A DNA stretch of 64,000 nucleotides from Corinectria fuckeliana. Lineage: Eukaryota; Ascomycota; Sordariomycetes; Hypocreales; Nectriaceae. Made by a program: the position numbers and the translations under genes. Within the stretch, counting starts at the first letter, position 1, and each line of letters begins with the position of its first letter. The notes below the pieces were generated by a model. It was given only the letters and a program-made list of their open reading frames with translations, had not been told where the DNA came from and did no database searches. Positions 1-11,486 of this stretch are shown piece after piece. Location of the stretch: the NCBI GenBank assembly GCA_019137255.1, contig WPDH01000273.1, forward strand, positions 28,559 through 92,558. Reading direction: 5' to 3'.

Positions 1-1700
1 CCAGCCGGGACGCTGCCGTCTCCGTCCGACGGTGCATCGCCGTTGCAGTCGGGCCTCAATGCATGCGCTGGCGTTGACGTTGATGTGATGTGATGGAAAC
101 CGACGTCCTGTTGTGTCACCCAAGATCAACGGCATCGTGTTTTCAGTACCTTCCTCATTCGTGATGATACCGACGAGCGGTCCGATGCCCAAGTCAACTC
201 GGATGTCCAAAGGTACTCACAGAGCCACTGGGATCCCTCTTCTTTCTCAGCTTCGCGATGCCAAGGCCCAAGTCGATGAGACTTCATGTGTACGATGTCT
301 GTGACCTGGAAAAAGGTACATTCGAAAGCGGCAACTCTGTATGTACTGTCAATAGGGAACCTCGGGGAACCTTTCTGCACCACCGCGCTCCAATGATGAT
401 TCAGACGGACTCACTCTCGACTCAAGGCTGGGCCGCGCGTCCTGATGCAGGCCATACTCGCGCAGGCCTGATCCATGCCTGTGTTACGTCGGGTAGGCGA
501 GGGATTCTCGGGGGCAGAAAGAGACTTGGTCACCGAGACAAAGGGCCACCACCTCGTATCTCACTTGTCGGCTCGCCGATAGAGAGGAGGTACTTGCTGT
601 AAATTGGAATGGGTTGTCAATGCCTGTCTGTGTGTCGCAGCAAAGGATCACAGAGAATGATACATGCGCGTAGATACGTGTACAGTTGGTCTCCCACTTG
701 CTGCAACGGGGACCTCTTGGCGAGGGCAGCGCCGTGGTCGCGAGAGAAGAGCCTGAGGGAGCTGAACATGTAGTGAAACGAGTCTTAGGTCGCCGGGGGA
801 GGGGGATGCGGAGGCGGGATCTTAGGGTCGTAGGCATCCAGTAAGCCATCTTCTGCGCTCATGCAGAGGCAGGGGCCAGCCGCAGCCGCCGGCGTTGGGA
901 GGCAAGAAATGAAGGGAGGCTGAAGCCGACTCCGGGTTCGTCTGTGCAGGCCGTCAGCCGATGGTTGGAGTTTCAGAACCAGCGCAGCACGTCGTCGTTT
1001 GTCTCACCGATAGAGTCCGCCACCCCGATACCTTGCATCAACTCCAGCCTGAAGGTCAGAGAGGCCAACGGAGCCAAGGGCAGAATTGCTAGGAGTAGGG
1101 ATGCTGGATGCCTTCCTCTTTCCATGGCTTGTCTTTGTGTAAGACATTTCCTGCAAGCTATCGGCCCAGCTGATAGAGCACGTCATCTCTGCCCAAACGT
1201 ACTGAGATGAGACAAGAAAGCCTACCTGTAGAGTTCAGCTCGATCGTTACGATGCTGTTGAATGGGACTCTGCTCGGAGATCGCATCCGAATGCATCTGA
1301 AACAGGACACACCTCACCGTATACACGGGAGAGGAGGAAACAAGCCGGTAAGAAGTGGTATCCGCACTGCCGAGAGATCAGATATCCCTGTCTTGATCCG
1401 ATCCCTGTGGCGATCGGGCATCCCTGTCTTGACCAGCCCCCCCTGTCTTGATCAGCTCCCCCTGTCTTGGTCAACTATACCCCTGATTTGTTCTCTCCTT
1501 GAGGTCGCATCGCCGTCTCTGTTTCCAATCATCCGTGCAAACCCCGCGTCTCCTCGACAGCCTGGTCCGCCGATGTCGTCCCGCCGCTTGACCGATATGC
1601 AGGTGGAAGCACACCATGCCAGTTCAGGGCGTATGAGAGGCCATCCAGTGTGACGAGGCGGGTTGGGGGTATGTCTGACTGCATGAGTATCGTGGGGGAC
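1..1700. other. Stretch without a supported gene
   Basis: Only short overlapping open frames on both strands, none with splice signals or a recognisable motif. It holds one copy of a dispersed 41-bp repeat (746-786) and a run of CCCTGTCTTGATC-like units between about 1386 and 1470. I see no RNA gene. Confidence 0.5.
746..786 (+). repeat. Dispersed 41-bp repeat, copy 1
   Basis: Begins GAAGAGCCTGAGGGAGCTG and matches 3371-3411 with only two differences, both G in the second copy and A here (G-to-A, the RIP-type direction on this strand). The matching stretch ends within both flanks, so it is a fragment of a longer diverged repeat or a short duplicated tract. Confidence 0.8.
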
Positions 1701-1701
1701 G

Positions 1702-1766
1702 ACCCAGCGACATTGGGGAAACCCAGCGACATTGGGGACCTACCCAGTGACGTTGGGTATATATAT
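1702..1766 (+). promoter_or_regulatory. Triple dyad plus TATA box upstream of the gene at 1845
   Basis: Three near-identical units start at 1702, 1721 and 1742. Each has the dyad form CCCA-N7-TGGG (CCCAGCGACATTGGG twice, then CCCAGTGACGTTGGG). They end directly at a TATATATAT run (1758-1766), about 80 bp before the ATG. Spacing and symmetry suggest a repeated activator or repressor site; the binding protein is unknown. Confidence 0.5.
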
Positions 1767-1844
1767 CGGCCGGCCCTCCTCCCTGATCAATCCACTCAAC
1801 TCCCTTCATCCTACCCCGTTGCAGCAGCAGCTCCTTTGCCCATC

Positions 1845-2826
1845 ATGGAACTCCCGTTTTTCTTGGCTCTCTTTCGCACCGGCTTCCTTCTCACAGATCG
1901 GTGGAAGCCATCTACCTGCGAATCCATCAACAGTGGAACGCTCAACTTGAGAGTGCGACTCAAAGAACTCACCATCAAGACTCCGGGGTTTGCTTTCGTC
2001 ATCTATATCCAGGATGAGACGAACTCCCCCCCTCGAAAAGTACTGGTAGGGTGGTTCGTTCCACAGACTGGAGATGCTTTGGTGAAGCACTATATTTCGA
2101 CAACGGGAGAGCTGCTAACCTTGCACTTGCCCCCCGTTTCCATCCATTCCAATCACATGCTGCACATGCAACTTGAGACTGAGCACTATCTCAAAGAAAA
2201 CTGTCGGACCTGGGCGGAGACTCGACCGGGAAGTATCAGCCATCTTGTTGTGGGAAGGGAGTGCAGGTACTACGAATTCTTCTTCGTAACACTCCAGATA
2301 CTGTTTGGAGCAAGTAAGTCTTTTCTCTCAACAAGGCAGGTGTTGTCAAGAGGCTAACGAGAAAGCGCTCAAAACCGGAACATCATGGGTCGTGGGCGAG
2401 AAGAAACTCGGCATCAAACCCGTCAACGATCCTGGCAATCGACTCGACGGAAAGTACGTCGCGCCGCGAATGGTAGTTGCCCAGATGGATGAGATGTCGA
2501 CAAACGTGCTGAGAGAGCGTCAAATCCAATTCTTTCGACTTTGGCACGGGCTCCGATGCTCGGGAATCCCGGAGGACTTGGAGGCTTGCCTTCTTGTCTT
2601 CAGCCAGGTGATAGACATTTCCACCAACATCATCGCGGATCGGAGGAGGCGCGCCCGGGACAACGCCGCTATTGTGAGTGCTGGCTGGGTTGGGTCTTGG
2701 CAGGAAGCATTCTGACTTTGATAACAGGACCGCAATGATCCGGAGTTCGAACATCATATGCTCAAGACCATTGACTGTATGCGGGAGGACATGCGGGAGT
2801 GTGGCGTTGAACTGCCAGGCGAGTGA
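1845..2826 (+). CDS. Hypothetical protein, three exons
   Basis: Exons 1845-2313, 2366-2673 and 2728-2826 give a 291-residue protein. Intron 1 (52 nt) runs from GTAAGT to an AAG acceptor with a GCTAAC branch site 7 nt before it; intron 2 (54 nt) has GTGAGT, CTGAC and ACAG. Both junctions keep frame (phases 1 and 0), and the last exon ends in GVELPGE before TGA. The start at 1845 is chosen because the TATA box and a CT-rich leader lie immediately upstream, although the frame is open further 5'. No signal peptide or membrane segment is evident; the C-terminal third is charged and probably helical. I do not recognise the family. Frame conservation across two introns argues that it is a real gene. 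Confidence 0.75.
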
Positions 2827-3370
2827 GGACAGGAGAAGGATGTCTCGCTGGGGATTCCCGGTGTATCGTGACTGTAGCTAGTTGCAGGTTTGGGCGAAGC
2901 TGCGAAACTTTCCATTGGGGGCAATTTATCCAGATTTTCGCATCTTGTCTCTTCAGTTGACTGTTTTCGACGTTCCTGGCGCCCATGTGACGATGATGGT
3001 TCACGGGTATCGGGCAATTTTGCGACATCGATGACTGCCATGTGAGGGAGTCGGGACAGCAACTTACCCTCGGCAACTGTAACTTACAAGTTGCGTCGAC
3101 AGCGACGGCGGGTGGCAGTATGGTATAGACTGACTATTTGTCTGACCTGGCGGCGGAGGCATCGACCACGGTTCATGTGACAATATTGTTGTGAACTATG
3201 GAAATGTCAGCAAACGTCCCTCGTCAGCTTGAATTCAACAGCACAGGTCACTTGCCGTCAAAACTGTGCCCTCCAAATGGGTTGACGCTGATGCAAACCG
3301 TAGTGTCGTCATTGACTTGCTGGCAACGATACTGTCGTTCTGTTGACGCGTGAAGCCGAATAGGCCACAC

Positions 3371-3411
3371 GAAGAGCCTGAGGGAGCTGGACATGTGGTG
3401 AAACGAGTCTT
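3371..3411 (+). repeat. Dispersed 41-bp repeat, copy 2
   Basis: Partner of 746-786: 39 of 41 bases are identical in the same orientation. Confidence 0.8.
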
Positions 3412-3612
3412 CGTTCGGTGCGAAACACAAGGAGCGGTGGTCATGATGGGCCCGTAGGTGAATGAAGGAGAGAAATTAGGTGTACTGGTAGTGACGGTGA
3501 TTGATGATGATTGTGTTTCTGTGCGAGACGGCGACAAGATAAAACCCGGGCTGCCCACTGCGCACCGTAGTTCGCACCTGCCTCCGCTGTCCCTCCACGG
3601 TCAGCATATTCA

Positions 3613-3631
3613 TGGATCCCCAACGAATTTG
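3613..3631 (+). repeat. 19-bp repeat shared with 15306-15324
   Basis: TGGATCCCCAACGAATTTG occurs exactly at both places; the flanks differ. An exact 19-mer pair is unlikely by chance in 64 kb, so both are probably remnants of one dispersed repeat. Confidence 0.6.
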
Positions 3632-4310
3632 CATTGTGGAGCAGCTCACTGCACGGCTCACTGTTGTCTGCTCCCTCCTTCTCACTTTCTTCTCCGAACC
3701 TTGGCCGCAATCATGTCGCTGGTCCGGGCCGGTGGCATGCTTGGAATTGGAGTGTTGATCGTCTACACAGTCCAATACAACCCCAGGATTTTTTGTTGCA
3801 TCGTGGCTTCAAGTGACCGAAAAACCACAACGAAGGAGATGATGGTGCTAGCCATCAAAAGCGCCTGGTAGGAAAAGCCACTGGGTTTGGGAGCATCCTG
3901 GTTGTTGGGCTGCGAGTAAGCCGGCCACGTTGGAAAGCAACTGAAAGCCATCAGCAAGATGGACTGTAGGGTAGCCAACTATTGAGTATCAATCGCTGTC
4001 TGACGTACGCTAAAGACAGGACATACCCCCGTAACAAGATACAGGGGACCCTCCGGCGCCGTGTTTCCTAGAACCCCCGGTTCCGGCCGGCCGACGACAG
4101 ATGGTAGAGAGAGTTTGGACTGGATGTTGTTGCTTGCGTTGCCATAACTCGCTCCCTGCGAGGGGCGCTCGTCGCGTAAACCCATGCGCTGCCAGTGCGT
4201 TTGCTGCCGCCGCTGCGGCTTCTGCTAGTAAGTCACCGGTGGATATTCTTGTCCTTCCGTGCATCTTTATCTCCAGTCTCTCTCCAAACGTGGTGCCACC
4301 TATGCTCCCT

Positions 4311-4800
4311 CTAGGTCTCAAGGCGGCCCGCGCCGCCGGTGCTGAACTTGAGATTTCCATCCTCGCTGCGCTCAAGGTCCATGTCCACGATAGCTGCCGT
4401 GAGTTGGTCTAGGTACGCGTCGTATGTCTCCGTCTCTCGAATTCGGCATCGAACTGCGTTGGACTCGGCGTGCTGTGTCACTGCCGCCAGCGAGGAAAAA
4501 GTTTCTGTGGCAGTAAGGACATCTGGGAGTCGGTTCTTTAGATGTCGTAGGAGTCGACGAACAGACTGGTAATCCACCAGGACAACATGGTAGCCGCCCA
4601 TGCAGTCAGTAATGTTCCAAATCCTCCTCGTCGGCGGTGTTCTCGGCGGCGTCACGACCGAGGTAAGGAGTCTCTGGACCAGCGTTTGTACGCGCCTCTC
4701 CCTCTCAGCTCGCACCCAGGCCACGTACGGGAAGTGTCGACGAATAGGGGTTTGGCTCAACCTTGTGCTCCGCAAGTAGAACTGTTCCGTCCTTGGAGTC
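4311..4800 (-). pseudogene. Possible coding relic, family unknown
   Basis: The minus strand stays open with codon-like composition and a charged, helical-looking C-terminus (for example RRLLRHLKNRLPDVLTATET, then a stop after GGAGRLET). Upstream the frame runs through a GGGGGCCCCC minisatellite and cannot be followed to a convincing start. It lies 500-1000 bp downstream, on the same strand, of the kinase-like relic near 5.4 kb and could be its decayed continuation, but no kinase motif is visible here. Confidence 0.25.
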
Positions 4801-4825
4801 GATGATGAAGTTGTTTGTCTTGAAA

Positions 4826-4921
4826 TGGCCCAATGTTGAGTGACTCTCGGGGGCCCCCAATACTGAGCTACTTTCGGGGGCCCCCCAATACTAAGCCACT
4901 CTCGGGGGTCCCCAATGTTGA
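4826..4921 (+). repeat. 27-28 bp minisatellite, three copies
   Basis: Units start near 4838, 4865 and 4893. Each has CTCTCGGGGGCCCCC or a close variant followed by AATACTGAG. The central GGGGGCCCCC is a perfect palindrome, except in the third copy, which has GGGGGTCCCC. Confidence 0.75.
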
Positions 4922-5299
4922 CAGATTCGCGGAATCTGAGTCCAGTGTTGATTTTACTTGGATTGATTCCAGCGGACCAGGGACTTATCCTTGAGTTCCT
5001 CGAGGCTAACGGCTCGAGAAAGCAAAGGCTCAAGTACGCTGAGCCTTGCCGGCTCATGTTCGTCGCAGGATCCGCGCTTTGTAGTGAGGGAGCGTCATGG
5101 AGAAGCTGGCAGCAGCTCTGCGATATGCGAGGCGAAGGGTAAGGCCAAGCTAGACAAACGGGTTAATTATATATAACCACTTGGGAAAAAAGACAAGTAT
5201 CGTAGTTTGGATCCCGACTCTCTCCAGTCTGTTTTGCGACTCGGTCGGGAGTGTGGAAGAAATATATCAGGACTCACCTCTTCGAGGTTCCGTCATGGT

Positions 5300-5480
5300 G
5301 CTGGTCTCACACAGAATTGGATTGAAGACACAGCGGTGCGGGGCGCCGCGAGTGCATCATGTAGATTCTCGATCCAGCAAACGTTCGATCGTCGGTGACG
5401 AGATTGGCCAGACTAAAGTCGGCGGTGTATAGAGGATGTTGTCTGGTTTGACGTCTTGAGCCGTGCAGTGAGCCGTGCAG
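5300..5480 (-). pseudogene. Protein-kinase-like relic (catalytic loop)
   Basis: Read on the minus strand, the segment contains AQDVKPDNILYT followed by ADFSLANLV. This matches the kinase catalytic loop HxDxKPxN and, about 10 residues later, a DFG-like triplet (DFS). The HRD-type histidine is replaced by alanine and the DFG glycine by serine. The frame stops soon after (near 5315) and no N-lobe or activation segment can be joined to it. It is best read as a fragment of one of the expanded fungal kinase-like families also seen at 44.4 and 51 kb. Confidence 0.45.
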
Positions 5481-5517
5481 GGAGCCAGCAGGGAGCCAGC
5501 AGGGAGCCAGCAGTGAG
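5459..5517 (+). repeat. Short GGGAGCCAGCA tandem repeat
   Basis: Three consecutive 11-bp units, preceded by two diverged units (GAGCCGTGCAG). The tract lies beside the kinase relic. Confidence 0.7.
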
Positions 5518-6371
5518 GCCGTGCCGGTGCCGTGCCGGTGCTGTTGCTGTGTGTCGGTCTGGGCTGGAGTGGGATGGCTAAGAGAGGTAACTCTTTGCAG
5601 GGCTTTGGGCTGGGGACTGGACTGGACCGGGCATCACAGCATCACAGCATCGACCCCGGTCTGGGCTGGACTGGGCTGCGAAATACCCGACCCCAGGCGC
5701 ACGGATTCTCTGCCACAGTTAGCATCGCCTTTTGCCATGACTGGGAAACCCACTCATCTCGTTGTTTCCCTTGTTTCCGAACAAAATAATACGTCTGCTT
5801 TGGAGCATCGGCTTTTGTGGACAAGAGAGGGAGAACAAAGGGGGGGATAGGGGACAGGTAGAGTAAGGAGAACGAGCAAGGAGAGAACGAACTGCCATGT
5901 TGATGAGAACAACGACAAAAGTCCAGAGAATCGAAGAAGCCATGCGGCTGCGTCTAGTCGCGCGTTTGGGAGTCCATGATTCCCATCCAAGTACTTACCT
6001 CACTACTAGGCAACCATACTTGGCTGTGTCACCTTGGCTGTGTCACCTTGGCTGTGTGTAGCACAGATGCTGGAGCCTGAGGCCTCGACCCCTCAACAGA
6101 AATGTCTTCTGTGTCGCCCTCGTCGCCGTGAACCCCTCACTCACCTCTGCTGTCGTCGTCGTCGTCGTCGCTGTCCACCTCCCATTTACCATCATAGGTG
6201 TTGCCGTGGCCCTGCTGCTGAGTTTGTCTGTCGGATCAGCTGCTCCTTAGCTTCAGTAGACCAAGCGCCTTACCGGTAACCACATGCCAAGTTGTGAATC
6301 GTTCTGGAGTCATTTGCTCTATACGTACAACTTGCACAGACCGACGCTGCCGCCCGTCAGCACCACTCGAC
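5518..6371. other. Stretch without a supported gene
   Basis: Contains a 14-bp repeat, TTGGCTGTGTCACC, in about three copies near 6018-6060 and a GTC microsatellite near 6150-6172. Minus-strand frames at 5.72-5.99 kb are hydrophobic but overlap each other and lack a convincing start. Confidence 0.4.
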
Positions 6372-6926
6372 ATGTTCATCAACTACACACCTGCTTCCTT
6401 TGAGAGCGGTTCGACAGACAATCCGGGCATTTACATACCTTCCACCCCCCCGAACACGTCGACAACCAATGCAGGCGGTTCGTACAGGGAAATTCCACCC
6501 GTCAACGCCTTCCTTGCCGTGTATTGGCCGGCTGAAGGAAATACCTTCGAGTGGGCCTTTGCAACCTTTCAAACTGAATGGAACGTGTACCGTGCCCTTC
6601 AGTACCAAACAACTCGCCGCTGGGTCCGCTGGGTCCCATGGCATGCTCAAACGGACCCAGACACGATGCCCAGATTCCACCACATGGAACCATTGGCCAT
6701 GGTAAACGGAGACTTGTCGGCCGTGCTTCATCAGTGGATTCAGCAGCTTCCGGTGCCTGGACACGTCGAGGGCTGGACTGATCAGCATTACATCATCGAT
6801 ATCTGGTTCATGATGTGGTCTCGGGGAATGATTACTCAAGAAAAGTTTGAGGAGAAGTTGGAGAAAATGTCTGAGTGGTTTGGTCCAAACGTTGCGGTTG
6901 TGTGGGTACCTGGAGCAAGGATCTGA
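6372..6926 (+). CDS. Hypothetical protein, single exon (184 residues)
   Basis: Uninterrupted frame from ATG 6372 to TGA. The frame is open 78 nt further upstream, but 6372 is the first ATG that gives a protein-like N-terminus (MFINYTPASF). The product is rich in Trp, Tyr and Phe (for example AVYWPAEGNTFEWAF and IIDIWFMMWSRG) and ends in a helical EKFEEKLEKMSEWFGPN stretch. It has no signal peptide, Cys cluster or membrane span. Codon use resembles neighbouring genes. The high aromatic content and even amino-acid composition suggest a folded domain, but I do not recognise the family. Confidence 0.6.
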   Translation: MFINYTPASFESGSTDNPGIYIPSTPPNTSTTNAGGSYREIPPVNAFLAVYWPAEGNTFEWAFATFQTEWNVYRALQYQTTRRWVRWVPWHAQTDPDTMPRFHHMEPLAMVNGDLSAVLHQWIQQLPVPGHVEGWTDQHYIIDIWFMMWSRGMITQEKFEEKLEKMSEWFGPNVAVVWVPGARI

Positions 6927-8697
6927 AGCAGGGACCTGAAGCAGGGACGGAGTAGGCGAGGGGCTCGGTTTGGAGTCTGAGGGGCTTAAGAAAAGCATTC
7001 CTGAAATCTTGGGTTCTGTCGAGGTCGTTTCCATCATGTCGTAAACTGTGAAAACGTCAGTAAATTCGTGCATGATCCCCGATGGGCCATTGTCATCCAG
7101 CCCATTCTACTTACCTACCTAGCCAACATTGCCAACCGACACGAGAACCATGCATACATGCCGCAAGTATCGGGTGGTGTCGAGGCTTGTGGCTCTTCGA
7201 GACGAGGGGTCCGCAGGATGGCAACGGCAAAGGCAAGGGAGGGCAAGGGTAGTGAAACAATCACTCACGTAGGTGTCGCCCGAGGTCAAGACACGCTGTG
7301 ACGACGATGGTGGTGGTGGTGGTGGTGGTGGCTGCATTCCCCCCTCCTCCCCCAGCATTCGCCGATACGTCCGGCAACCCGAGCAAGATGAGCCTTTCGA
7401 CGCCGGGAAACGCTCATCTCAAATGCCGGCCTGAAACAGTCAAAAGCACCGACGCCCCATTGCGAAACTGTACGAAGCTCGTTCCAGCCCGCCAGCCTCG
7501 ACGAGGAGAAACAGGCGAGGGATGGGGGGCGGCGCTCCGATGGAATGGCGCCACATGAAGACGGGCATTTGGACAAGATGAACGGGGGAGAGGAGGTGGA
7601 GGAGGAGTCGAGGACAGAGGACTAACCGGCTGTTCTAGTCCAATGCCACGGTCGACGCAGACGATTCTGCAGCGTAGTCGTCTCCCGTAATGCGTGACGT
7701 GATCACAAGAGGTGTAAGAAGCAAGTTGACTTCGGCAAAGCTTCCTAAGAAGAAGGGAAAGGGGAGAACCTTCCATAACCCCAGGGATGCACCAAAGGGG
7801 GTTCCTTCCGCACTGGCAACTTGCCTTGCACCCCCCCCCCCTCCCGCTTCACCAGATTTTTCAAGCAGCGTGACTCTCAGGCACATGCCGTCGTCGACCT
7901 GTTCGTCATTCGCCCAACTGCCTGGGGTTGCACCGAAATGACGAATGTTACAGCGGCCGGTCTGAACAAGGATTGATTGTCTACCTGCGAATTAAATGCC
8001 ACTCTACCACTTTTCTTCGCGCTTCAGGATGGGACTGCAACACACACATACCGTAGCCGACACGTACAAATTCGTCGGAAAAAAAGTACGTAAAGCGCCG
8101 AACCGTTGGAAGATTGGCTCATGCCAGACAGACCGGGCGGCGGCGCTCAAATTAGGTCGAGGAAACATGCATGCCTGCGCCGGGGTGATGTGGAGCTTCT
8201 ACCTCGGCCAAGCCTTTGCACACTCCAAGGTACAGGTAAGGTACCCAGGCTCTGGACTTGTCAGCTATAACACTCATGAGTTTGTACAGTGCAACCTGTG
8301 GCTACTCACCCGCATGGACGGCCACCTCCCTTTGAAAAATCTGTCAGTTCATTCGACTCAAGTCTCACAAGTGCCCCATTTTATCGAGGGCTTGCTTGGT
8401 ATGGGGTCGATGCCATGGTGAGATTTGGCTGTGCACTAAAATTAGATAGGAAGACTTTTCTAAAAAAGTTCCTTCAGTTTGAGTACGAAAGGGATCTCGA
8501 GACAGAAGAATGAATCTTCGGGAGGACAACGGCCGCCAACCGAGGGTGAGGACGAGAAAGAGGGAGAAAGACGGATTGGAAGGAGTGGAAGGAAGGAGAA
8601 AAAAGAAAAAGTGTGGATGCGAATGTGCGGAGGATGAAGATATGCATATTTTGGAAGGCAATGAGCGATTGAGTGCCTCCAAAGGGCTTGAAGAGTA
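6927..8697. other. Stretch without a supported gene
   Basis: Includes a TGG microsatellite (about 7308-7331). A plus-strand open frame at 7996-8421 has no family signature and could only be extended by guessed introns. Nothing else is supported. Confidence 0.4.
7308..7331 (+). repeat. (TGG)n microsatellite
   Basis: Seven to eight perfect TGG units. They read as poly-His, poly-Val or poly-Pro in overlapping frames, so those frames are not evidence of genes. Confidence 0.9.
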
Positions 8698-11132
8698 TTA
8701 TATTCCACTACTTGAGGGAATATACGCTACACCCAGACTCTGGAAGGCCAGACCGTATTTCTAGGAGGAACCACATGTTAGCCATGTTGGGACTCGGCAA
8801 CTCAATGCTTGACTTACCAGCATCGCAAAAAGTCCAACAATGGTTCCTTCGACCGGCCGCAACGTTTCGGTATAAAATTGGCCTATGATCGAGGTAGAGT
8901 CGGGCGGGATTTGAATGCTTCTGCCAAGGCTCGTGTAAAACTTGCCAGGTTAGTGGATGTAGTGACGGTCGTTGGGGCGAGCGAATAATTACGGTCAAGG
9001 CGAAAGGGGAGCGGGAAAATTCATACGTGGCATCGATACCACATATCCTTTCTCCGTTGCGGGAGTCGATTGAAATGCGATGGCGTTGACGCTCGGAAGG
9101 GTCGGAATCTGAACCTGAGACTTGACCAAGCACCATGTATTGGGAGCCATTTGTAGGGCCATGGTATTGGAACTCGATGGCACAGACATGAGTATGGTTA
9201 GCGTAATTGCCGAGGGCAGAATGTTCGCTAATCCAAACATCAATGTGGGTGAGATACGGGAGGAGTTGCCCATCCCTCCCGCCAAATAAAAACATTGAGT
9301 AGGGGACGCATCTCGAAAACCGCCTGTCCTGGACGCCCAATAGCCGCAGGCTAGGATCTGGCAGAGCAGGGTACCAGAGGGCAGACTCACCTAAATGAGC
9401 GTCGTTCTGCTTTTGGTTGTCCCTTGCTTCAGTCTCGTGGCTAGGGCCGTGAACAGAGATGGACACCATTTTTAGAGCCTGACTCTGTCATTAATTGCTT
9501 GCGCGACAAGGCAACAGAATCGAGAGTACTTACGTCGAATCCTCCCTTGACAGCCTGGATGACTTCAGCTTGACCGTTCCTGGAGTGTATGCAAGAGATG
9601 GATTTCTTTGAAACAGCCTCGTGGTCTCCAACCCAGGAAGACGGCAGCCCTTTGGCGGAGAGCACGCGAAGCCCACGGATGCCTCGAGCATCCATTGCGA
9701 CATGAAACCCCACGAATGAGTCTGACAATTCTGGGCAGTCGTCCCAAGCAAAGGCGATTTCGTGCTGAGGATGACGATACCCAAGCTGAATGGCATTTCC
9801 GTTGCTTTGCGTAAGTCGAAGGCCAGAAACGTAACTCTTGCCGTTGAGCCTCACGAGTGATGCGTAGGCCCTGGATGTAAGTCCCTTGATGGTGACGATG
9901 GAATCATACAGCGACCTTGATCCCGCGGAGAAGACGGAAGTTCCAGGGCAAATAGCAGAGCGTGCGGTGTGCCATTTTCGCTTATCAGCGGTCGCGTCAA
10001 TGTTGAAAAAGGACTTGCAGTGAGATCCGTCACAGAGAGGGGCCTCCAATCTCAAGGCAACCAAGTTTCTCAACTGAAGCGCCAAAGCCCAGACGCGCTG
10101 CCTGTTTTTCATGGCTGGGAGACTCGGCAAGACCCGAGCCTGGTCATAGACAGATCTCCATCGCCCCTTTGCCGTTTGGCAGCCGACCAATTCGAAAATG
10201 TGGTCAAATTCCCGACCAGGCAAGAATCTTGAAGACCAAAATGCATCTGGAAGCTTGAGATTGGCTATGGACTTGGAAGCTAGGCGCAGATTTGCCACGT
10301 CGCTTGATTTCGATCGGACGAGGATGTCAACGAGGAGTTCGGGTGGCAAGCGGCCAAGCGGGTCGCTGTTGATTGAGGTTATGATGTTGAGTTGTTGATG
10401 GGGTGTGTGTGGGTCGCTGTTGGTCGAGGCCATCATGTTGAGTTGTTGATGGGGTTTGTGTCTTGTCGCCGAGTTCCCATCTGCATTGGGGGACATGAGA
10501 CGATGCAGATGGGGAATATGCATTGGGTCACATCTGTGAGGGCCGTCTGGTAGCTCATCTCCCTGAAGAATCGCCTCTTCGCCGGGAAACAGCTTCTCAA
10601 TGTCAACGTCGTGGCTGACGAGACCATGGTAATTGTGACCCCAGTTGCACACTCCTCGCTGTATGGGCTGTGATCTGCAGAGATCAAAGAGGGCCTGGAC
10701 AGTGCTTTGGTTTCGGAAGCGAGTGTCTGCAGCGCACAGGAGATGCCAGCATCCGTCATGAAGCGCAAACCCCCAGAGTGGCTGAGGTATAATGAGCGGA
10801 TCTAGAAGATACTCTCCACCCAAGGCAGATCTCATGAGACCAATCTGCACCCAGCCATGGTCCATGGTGGACTCAGACACGTCCACGTTGATGGACTGGT
10901 CAAGGGGAACGACGTCTTCGAACTGTTGCCTTCTCCCGACACCAGAAACACGTGCGGCGCCCCAGTCTTGGAGTACTGTGTACACTAAACGGCATCAATG
11001 AAAGGTCCAGGAGGGGTTCCAGGCATGTTCCAGCTACTCACAGACTCTGAACTGACCCATCCATTCTGGCAGGTGCGCAGACTCGTCAATGGAGGCGCCA
11101 CACAAGAAGCATGAGACTGGTCTGATGGGCAT
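8698..11132 (-). CDS. F-box protein, five exons (719 residues)
   Basis: F-box proteins recruit substrates to SCF ubiquitin ligases. Exons on the minus strand: 11132-11042, 10984-9534, 9478-9027, 8920-8818 and 8760-8698; introns of 57, 55, 106 and 57 nt keep frame throughout. The N-terminus MPIRPVSCFLCGA has a CxxC knuckle and then PEWMGQFR, a layout common in fungal F-box proteins. The F-box is at about residues 238-285 (LGRLPPELLVDIL, LRLASKSIANL, FWSSRF). The C-terminal half is a conserved-looking domain (GLFAML, ending KYGLAFQSLGVAYIPSS). A 14-residue duplication (PHQQLNMMASTNSDP / PHQQLNIITSINSDP) precedes the F-box. The third intron is the least certain: its acceptor (CAG at 8923-8921) was chosen because it is the one that restores a long frame. 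A solo LTR lies about 190 bp upstream of the ATG. Confidence 0.85.
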
Positions 11133-11322
11133 TTGGGGTGGACTCAATGCAGCGTATCGGTTGGTTGAATGGTGAATGGTGAAGATGGTGTGGGAGAGCC
11201 TAGGTTGCTGGGGGGGAGGACGATGGCTGGGGACACGGTGGACACAGTGGCGAGCGCGGCGGCGGAAGGTGGTATGGGTGATGGAGAGGGGGAGGAACGG
11301 CACAGTCTACAATCTTAGGTAC

Positions 11323-11486
11323 TATTGATGTGACTGCGTGTATTGTGTAACTGTACTAAGCTAGGAAAAGGGGGCGGAACGGTGAGTCCCCAAGGGGATC
11401 GCCGTTGTCGCTAGATGCCTAGCATCTAAGGCAGAAATGTGGACGGTGCCCGATAGCGGGCCTGACTAGTGGTCCTACCACCAACA
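11323..11486 (-). mobile_element. Solo LTR (copia-type), 164 bp
   Basis: On the minus strand it begins TGTTGGTGGTAGG and ends CATCAATA. It is flanked by a perfect 5-bp target duplication, GGTAC (11318-11322 and 11487-11491). It aligns along its whole length with the LTR at 60199-60361; differences are mostly C-to-T or G-to-A in the latter. No internal element sequence is attached, so recombination has removed the body. It lies upstream of the F-box gene, in the same orientation. Confidence 0.85.

Larger units (their letters stand above)
2827..4310. other. Stretch without a supported gene
   Basis: Holds the second copy of the 41-bp repeat (3371-3411) and a 19-bp segment (3613-3631) that recurs exactly at 15306-15324. 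Open frames are short and overlap on opposite strands. Nothing else stands out. Confidence 0.45.

Noticed and set aside
5642..5990. Hydrophobic minus-strand frames that could be a small membrane protein
   Set aside because: Two frames overlap with similar hydrophobicity because of pyrimidine-rich DNA; no start context or splice site decides between them.
7996..8421. Possible spliced gene with GTAAGG donor near 8237
   Set aside because: A donor-acceptor pair can be imagined, but the resulting protein has no recognisable feature and the frame is short.
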